64,000 nt of DNA from Polytolypa hystricis UAMH7299 (lineage: Eukaryota; Ascomycota; Eurotiomycetes; Onygenales): NCBI GenBank assembly GCA_002573605.1, contig PDNA01000123.1, positions 1-64,000 of the forward strand, written 5' to 3'. The notes under the pieces are model-generated. The model searched no databases and was not told where the DNA came from. It worked only from the letters and a program-made list of their open reading frames with translations. Below are positions 57,501 to 64,000 of this stretch, one piece after another. Positions within the stretch are counted from its first letter, which is position 1. Every line of letters begins with the position of its first letter. The position numbers and the translations under genes are program-made.

Positions 57501-58991
57501 CTAACATTGAGAGCAGCAGTCGAAGCCGTGAAGGTAAGAGGATAAAGAGGAGTTGATGAGAGGTAGTAAACACGAGTATGGTAAAAAAGACGCGTCCAAT
57601 AAAAGCCTTGACTTGAACCCCCTGAATATCTTAAAAAGATGGTGGTAAACGCGTCGATCGACCTAACGCAAAGATAGGTCCGCCCTAACGCAAAGATTGC
57701 AGAGATTCTCATAAAGGTTCTTTTGAAGCCTTGTCATATAACAAGGTATGACAAGGCCACTTGCTTTGAACAAGTTTGAAGAAGAAAAGAAGAAAGGTTG
57801 AAGTCCAGTGGTGGTCAGGGGACTATTTATGCTCCCTCGACTCGCTTAATTCGACGCTAGTGTTAAGCGAGGATTCTTTCGCGGGTAAGCGAGCCACTAG
57901 AAGCTCATGATTGTGTGGTTTGTCTGTTTTATATAAGCAAGTGTTTTGTTTGTATGATTTGGTTGTTTCGTTGTGGAAGCATTGTTGTTGTGTCGTCTAG
58001 CAGAACAGCATCGCCGCAAAAATAAGGGGCGAGGTGGTGGTGGATCGGACGCCAAGCCAAACAAGCGCCCGCCCACACCAAAGCTATGGGACCGCACAGG
58101 TACTTGGGGCACTTGGCACCCGTCAGATCAGCCACGATGAAATCTTATATCAACCACACCGAATATAATTTGCTACTGCTCATTTTTCTGATTTTTCGAC
58201 GCAGGTCAAGTGCTTTGATGGACTCTTACTACGTATTATTCAGAAGTATACAAGTATTCATTAAAGGAGAATGATAAGGAAGGACAAATTTACTATATAG
58301 TATCATTAACACAAGCACTAGACGCGATCACAAAGACCACGAATACGCACCTAATGTATGCTGTGCACCCAGCGCTGCGCAGATCCCACAATTCATCCAA
58401 GCTATACAAAATACGCTGAAATAAACCTCTGGCGACTTCAAAAAGCAATTCGGAAGAGACTCGTTGGAATTAAACTCTAACAGGCAACTTATAAAGCATT
58501 ACAAACATAGACACGCAGTACATGAGCATCCCAGTAAAGCACTCGATCGCCTTGAAGTAAACGCTTGCACACATGCTAGCGGGCATGATTAGAACACACG
58601 TCCGGGCCCGATAACAACGCGAGGAGCCAACATAAGCGAAACCCATGTAGGCCAGAGCGGTCACAGGCTTTAAAGAGTCTGACGCAAAATAAATAGAGGA
58701 AGAACAAAATAATATGACCCGCTGCAAAATTTACAGGGTATGCACATAGACTGCTGAGTGTATAGCAGCAACAGACAAGAAGAATTGAAGAATAAACAGA
58801 GCCCTGCTAGAGTTTAGAAACTGCAGTCAGAATATCCGCAGAGCAGCAGAGGGACGTGATGGAAACCAAGACTTTCGCACAGCAGGTACAATCAACTTTG
58901 CGCAGATTCAAGAACAATTTAGTTAAAATCAATAGCTCGCGCCAAGTAATCAGTTTCCGGGCTTCGAGGGTTAACACCACCAAGCCTTGTT
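54514..58991. other. 4.5 kb right flank of the array without a convincing gene
   Basis: Contains a pyrimidine tract (about 55110-55450), many ACGCGT sites (see findings) and scattered open frames below 175 codons that look like products of low-complexity sequence. Minus-strand frames at 54604-54945 and 57897-58135 could not be assigned. If the array is transcribed as a long RNA, this is a candidate place for its promoter (minus strand) or its downstream part (plus strand). Confidence 0.45.
55110..55450 (+). repeat. T/C-rich low-complexity tract
   Basis: About 340 nt dominated by TTTTCTTTTT-like sequence, densest at 55190-55240 and 55320-55445. The apparent long open frames over it (Phe/Ser/Leu on plus, Lys/Arg on minus) are a by-product of the composition. 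Confidence 0.8.
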
Positions 58992-61900
58992 CTAGAAGTT
59001 AGGGTCATCATCACGATCTGCCAACGTCCAGTCGCGAGCTACCTGGCCCATCTTCATTGCGTTTTCTTTAGCCAAAGCACAGGCAATTTCAGCTTCTTTG
59101 GCAGCTTGGACGGCCTTTAGCATTGCTTTCTCTGCATCATGAGAGTGATTAACGGCCTCGATGAGGATTTTACCCAGCTACCATATATATATTAGCAACG
59201 TTGTAGATATAGCAAACAGGGGGTGTCAAGCAGGGCAATAGCCAGATATTCAAAGGAAAATAAACACCTCGTAGGAAGTCAAACATACCCTAATCAACTT
59301 CTCCTTCTTCGAAGTATTCTCTTCGCGACGAGCAGAATCCAAAATCTCCATAGTCAAGGAACTAACTTGTGCAGTGTCCGTTAACCCAGCTGATCTGAGA
59401 GTCTCGCGCACGGGAGTTCCATGTTCACTCGGTGATCGAGCGCGTCTTCTTCCGCGGGTTTCAATTCGAGACAAAGACGACGAACGACGACCGTCGAAAC
59501 GGGCCAGTTGACGGGTTGTGACGTTGAGAGTAGAATGTCGTAGAGCTCGTGCTTTCTCAGAATCCTTGCGCTTGGATGCTGACTGCGGCTCTGGTGTCGG
59601 TGGTTCCTTGGCAGCTTCGCCTTTTGGTTTCATAAAAAGCCCACGGAAATTGGAGAGAACGCCACGCGTCGTAGAAGGTTTGCGTTTATCCGGACCTTCA
59701 GTTGTTGCATGGTGTCTGCTGGTATGGAGACGTCCTCTCTTGTGCAAGGGGTCTGGCTTCTCGCCTTGGTCGTTCTCTGCAGGGCCATGGGTATCAGTCT
59801 CGTCATTTGAAGCAGTGTGGTTAAGTTTGGACTTGCTGGCTGCAGTGTGGCCTGTCGCATGTTGTCGGGAATGTTTGCGAGGAGAGTGTTCGGGGGCAGT
59901 GATATTTCGCAGGCTACGCTTTCGTGGGCTTTCTTTCTTAGATGGTGTCGGCTCTTTCTTGCCTTTAGCGCGGTCAAGGTTGTCAGTTGATTTGACGGGT
60001 GTATTTGCATCCTTCTGCTTCTCTGGATCATCACTATGTGTGAGGCCCGTATGAGAGTCCTTGGCACCCTTTTTGTCCGCGGCAGCCTCTTTATCCCCAT
60101 CCTGGCTTGCGTATGGAGAACCATACATAGACGCGTACCGTTCGCGGAACGACTTGAGTTGTGGTGAAGATACCGGTGATTGATTGAAGAACGGGTTTGT
60201 GCTGACCATTTTCATCTGGCCAATGCCTGCACCATCTGCCGGATTGTGTTTCATGGCTTTGTCATCGCTAGGCTCGACAATCGTAGAACGAACATCCGTA
60301 CTTTTGATTTTCTTCACCTTCTTATCTACCGTAGTGTTCACGTCTGGCTTCGAGGCAATGCGTCTCAATGAGGACATGGAGTGTGAATTCACAACCCGCT
60401 TCGGCGCAATATGGCTAAACAAGCTGTCCGTAGACAATCTAGATTCCTTGCGTGACCCGGAACGACGACGAGACTTCGCTTCGCTTTCTTTGACCGCCTT
60501 GGTACCCGAACCCATGATAACCTGTTCAGCATCAGGTGCGATTTTAAGCTGCGGTCCGAGAGACGGGGCTGTCTTAGAAAGTTGCTTTAACTTTGATCCA
60601 TCCGGTAGCAAGGTATTAGAGCGATCAGAGTCGCTATCAACCTTGAGATTTGCAAGCATTTCGCCCACATCTACAAGGCTGTCATAAAAGGGCTCTTCGT
60701 CATCGGATGGAGTATCTGCAGAGTTAGATACTTCAAAGCCGTCCTCCTCATAAATCGTGTCGCTGTCAGCTCTTTCAAACATCCTCCCAGCTTTTGATGA
60801 AGGCGTCCCGCTATTGTCAGATCCCTTGTCCGTCGTCTGAATTAAGCGACAAGGAAGGGGAATCGAGCTGCGGTTGTTTGGTGACAGCTTGGGAGTCTTT
60901 CCTTCGGCTTTAGTTCCTCCGCCATCAGTTGGGCTTGGGGACGGTGAGGCTGGAGAGGCTCGAGGAATCCTTGACTTGCTGTTGTCGCAATGAGGAGTGA
61001 TCTGCGCGTCACCAACTCTTTTGGGGCTACTTTCATCTAAAGCCCGATCTTGGCCATCCCGAGCATGGTTTGCTTTGCTCTCCGATTGGTGGTTACCGGT
61101 ATCAAAGTTGAATAAGAATGCCTTATTTTCAGAAGCACTGTACGCAGGCGTGGGCGTCACAGGAGACGAAACGGCTCGGTTGCGATCCCTAAAGGGGTTT
61201 GAATTCCGCGCACCGGTGTTGTTCTTCATACCTAATGAGTTACCACGCCCAAACCGATTGAAAACAGGCTTAGATGGAGATGACTGGAGTTTGGAGCTGG
61301 CGGGGACGGGAGACAACACCGGGTTGTTTTTGGCGGACGGAGCTCCACGAGAAAATCTGTCAGGAGACTGTGGGGATTGATTTATAGATGTTGCGCGCTG
61401 ATATTTTGCTGCGGCAAACGCGTTGGCAATGATCGGTAGGCGAGACGGACCACCAACCAGTTTAGTTGGAGTAGCCAGTCGCTGTGGTATCTCACGACTC
61501 CCTTGCGTTGTGCTGCGGGGCGACTGAAGCTCCTTGTATTGGCCGGGCGACCTAATCGCGCCAGTCGAGCAGGGTATTTTCGACGGGGACAGGACTGAGT
61601 CGCGTTCTGTTGTCCCAATGTGTATATGAGTAAGGTGCCTCTTAGAAGTACGCTTTGTGTTGACAGCGCCACCGATATCTGGAGTAGGCGGTTCTCTAAG
61701 AAGTTTTTCTGGTGAAGGTGGGAGTGGTAGAGGCTTGTCAAGAGAGATGGCTGGCTTAGAAGAAACCATGTGCTGGGGTGGAACGACGTTCTCTGGGAGA
61801 GGGTGTTTGGTCTCAGGGGCGGTGGACGGTTTGTCCCCAGCACTTGTGTTGACCTTTCAATGTGGAAAAGCGTCAACAGAGGCCCCAACAAACGCGTCTG

Positions 61901-62438
61901 CCTATGTGGGCACTTACCGTCTTCCCGCTTAACAGAGGACTTTTCTCTTCCAACCCCTGATATCCATTCGCCTTAGACACAGCTAGGACCTTATAATCCT
62001 TCTATTCCCACACATCAGTAATCAAACGGTACAGGGCTAGCATCAAAATAAACCGTGATATAATGTACATACCTCACCACTTGCGTCCACTATTTCGTGT
62101 TGCTGGGGATGTCGTTTCACCAATCTAACGGGTGCATGTGAAGAACGAATGTCATCAACGCGCTTCATAGCAGCTGATGCGCGGCGTTTCCACCTGTTTC
62201 CCGGGACTGTCTTGACCGTTGACGGTGCGGGTGGCTGAATGACCGAGAAGGGCACTGGTCTCGACGGAACATAGCTATAAGATTGCTGAGGGCTTGGGCA
62301 AGCCATGAATCTAGGAAGACTTCGTCGCGGGATTATTTCTGACGCGCTTCCTGCGCCATCGCGGGAGGCAGTGCGAGGCCGCTCTTGTGGGGAGCCTTTT
62401 AGGAGTGTAAGAGATAGTTGACAATCCCCGAAGACCAT
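58992..62438 (-). CDS. Large, mostly disordered fungal protein of unknown function
   Basis: Four exons, 62438-62073, 62001-61918, 61853-59289 and 59177-58992, all phase 0, give 1066 residues. Most of the chain is Ser/Pro/Lys/Arg-rich and predicted unstructured, with many S/T-P sites (LSPSKIPCS, SPVSSPQLKSFRERYASMYG). Charged low-complexity blocks lie at about 790-930 of the chain. The last 90 residues are different: AQVSSLTMEILDSARREENT and, across the last splice, LGKILIEAVNHSHDAEKAML and KAVQAAKEAEIACALAKENA, a strongly helical, probably coiled-coil segment. I recall similar uncharacterised proteins in Eurotiales. The many proline-directed sites suggest phospho-regulation, but that is inference. 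Confidence 0.8.
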
Positions 62439-63395
62439 GACTGGCTAGAAGCGCAGAGAAAGAAGTACAGCATAGATTGCAGGGAGCCTCTATATCTGTT
62501 TTCAGACAAAAGGAGGGGAGTTTCAGACACAAACACGCCGAGAACAGAAGTCAAACCAGATGACTGAGAAGTAAGCAGGCAGCGACAAATCACAGCAGGG
62601 CAAAACAAGTTGTGTCTACTTGCAATATCAAATAAGGCTCCAAGAACGAACGAAAATAAGGGAAAGCGAATAAAGATATTAAAGAGTACCTCTTTTGTAG
62701 TGGCAAGCAGAACAGGTAAACATGTGTCCAAGAAAGAGTACAGAACATATAAAGACAGGTCAGAAGCACTAGACAGCACTAAACAATGTTGGTTAGAGGT
62801 TGTCTGATTGTTTACCATGCAAACATAAACAATTTGCTGTACATGCAAACTGAAATTGGCTTCTGTCCAGCCTCTACCCATCCAGTTCATCCCAGGACCT
62901 TGAAAAAAGGGGGAAGAGCCAGCCACCCTGGATTGATATTAGGGACCAAAAACATGTCAACTCGGGTAGGAAAGTCTCCAACGTCCAAGTAAAGCGGAAT
63001 TGATTTAGGCACAGGTCCTCTTTTCCACACAGCAGCTAGAGTCAAAGACATAAAACACATTCCGGTATCGATGCAGAATTGCTAGGAAACGGGCGAAAGC
63101 ATTGGATTGAGTTATATATCGTACATAAGGAAACGAGTACGGTTACGCCGGGCATAGGCCAAACCCCCACGCCAAAAAGAAGCCTGCTCCGCAAACTCAT
63201 CCAAGGAGCTAGAAGATCAACTCAATTAACCCAGGTGAGCTGGACACTGGCCGTCGATCAAATCGAGTGCGGCTCACAGTCCGTTCAGCCAAGACCGATG
63301 GCCAACTTTACCTATTGGGTTAGTTTCAGCTACTTCAGATTATATCCACTGACCTCTGGGGATTTTCGCTTGGTAGAACTTCTCAGCTGCCTAGA
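62439..63395. other. Intergenic, about 950 bp
   Basis: Promoter side of the large disordered-protein gene and 3' flank of the GFA-like gene. No gene recognised. Confidence 0.5.
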
Positions 63396-64000
63396 TTATG
63401 CATCCAGCCTCCCCCTCGAAGCCTCGCTTGGCTCGTCATGCCACTCGCTCACCTCCCATTCAATCTGCATTGACTGATCGCTACTAACGCCCATTCCACG
63501 TGTACGCTTTGCAACCCGTCCTAATCGACTTCCTTCAATCATTTCCTCGAACCACGGAATACCTGCAAGGACTCCACTCCGATGGCTCACAGAAAGTGGC
63601 TCTGTCGTTCCCACCCGAGTAGGAGAAGCTGAAGGTACCGGCACTACGGCGGAAGAAGACGTCGCAGCCCCGGACGGCTCGGCCATATCAGAATCCCTTG
63701 GTAGCAGCTCCAAGTCCTCCAGAGCGCCTTGGTCATCTCCGTACAGACTCCCAACTGTAACAGACATGTACTCAGCTTCTTCAGGTGGATCCTCGCACCA
63801 GTATGTCAACGGAGTTCCACAAAAGCCACAGAAATTGCGCTGGGAACCGTGCGGATGAGGGGGGAAGAAAGTTCGACGAATGGTGCTATGACTCTCATCT
63901 GGATAAAAGGAGTTGGTGTATGACTGGTACCACGCCAAGGGCACTCGAAGCCATGCTGCTAGGGGGGTTCTTCCTAAAGCAACTGTCAGACTCGGTGCAC
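63396..64000 (-). CDS. GFA / CENP-V-type zinc-binding protein, 5' part outside the window
   Basis: The open frame enters from the right edge and ends at 63396; about 200 residues are visible. RRTFFPPHPHGSQRNFCGFCG holds the C-x-x-C-G zinc site typical of the glutathione-dependent formaldehyde-activating enzyme (GFA/CENP-V) fold, followed by TPLTYWCEDPPEEAEYMSVT and VGSLYGDDQGALED. After the domain comes a Ser/Pro/Thr-rich linker and a charged C-terminus, longer than in simple GFA enzymes. The other zinc-binding cysteines would lie in the missing N-terminal half. The reaction is unknown, since most GFA homologues are uncharacterised. Confidence 0.8.
   Translation of the reverse strand, partial: APSLTVALGRTPLAAWLRVPLAWYQSYTNSFYPDESHSTIRRTFFPPHPHGSQRNFCGFCGTPLTYWCEDPPEEAEYMSVTVGSLYGDDQGALEDLELLPRDSDMAEPSGAATSSSAVVPVPSASPTRVGTTEPLSVSHRSGVLAGIPWFEEMIEGSRLGRVAKRTRGMGVSSDQSMQIEWEVSEWHDEPSEASRGRLDA

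Noticed and set aside
1..64000. tRNA genes
   Set aside because: I scanned the intergenic stretches for B-box-like GGTTCGA(A/T)(T/C)C and cloverleaf arms and found none I could support by eye.

Overview
The window is nuclear DNA of a filamentous ascomycete. The evidence is short spliceosomal introns (about 60-150 nt, GT..AG), an ascomycete set of housekeeping genes, Zn2Cys6 regulators, a DHA1-type MFS pump and a CYP68-like P450. The gene set looks like Eurotiomycetes (Aspergillus/Penicillium/Talaromyces relatives), but I cannot name a species from sequence alone.

Layout. 0-0.4 kb: 3' end of a Tc1/mariner-type transposase. 0.9-28.1 kb: mostly housekeeping. This holds a secreted rhamnogalacturonan acetylesterase, mitochondrial phosphatidylserine decarboxylase, a HERP/Usa1-like ubiquitin-domain membrane protein, a Tfc7-like phosphoglycerate-mutase-fold protein, ribosomal protein S22 (uS8), importin beta-1, APC/C subunit 4, an AMPK-type glycogen-binding protein and a vWA protein. 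Between 23.4 and 27.1 kb there is a 3.7-kb stretch where I see no gene. 28-35.4 kb: a decayed transcription-factor copy, a retropepsin-like ORF with an in-frame stop, a small protein with a PAM2-like PABP-binding motif, a RidA-family protein and a pterin carbinolamine dehydratase. 37-45.1 kb: a Zn2Cys6 regulator, a divergent MFS transporter and a P450. This looks like a small secondary-metabolism-type group with no recognisable backbone enzyme and with signs of decay in the regulator and transporter.

46.3-58 kb is the striking part. After a frameshifted pseudogene comes a 7-kb array (47.5-54.5 kb) of about 53 same-orientation copies of a roughly 43-nt element, on average about 134 nt apart. 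Each element has fixed flanks (CCACGCCAC before, CTGGTTAT after) around an imperfect palindrome centred on CCTCGAG. The arms of the palindrome differ from copy to copy but stay complementary, so the fold is conserved more than the sequence. The spacers are mostly different from each other, and reading frames are not kept across units. I do not recognise this array as any family I know. It is followed by about 4.5 kb without a convincing gene, carrying a long pyrimidine tract and many ACGCGT sites.

58.9-64 kb returns to ordinary genes: a large, mostly disordered 1066-residue protein and, running off the right edge, a GFA/CENP-V-type zinc protein.

Exon boundaries were worked out by eye from splice signals, frame consistency and remembered family alignments. 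No search or alignment program was run.
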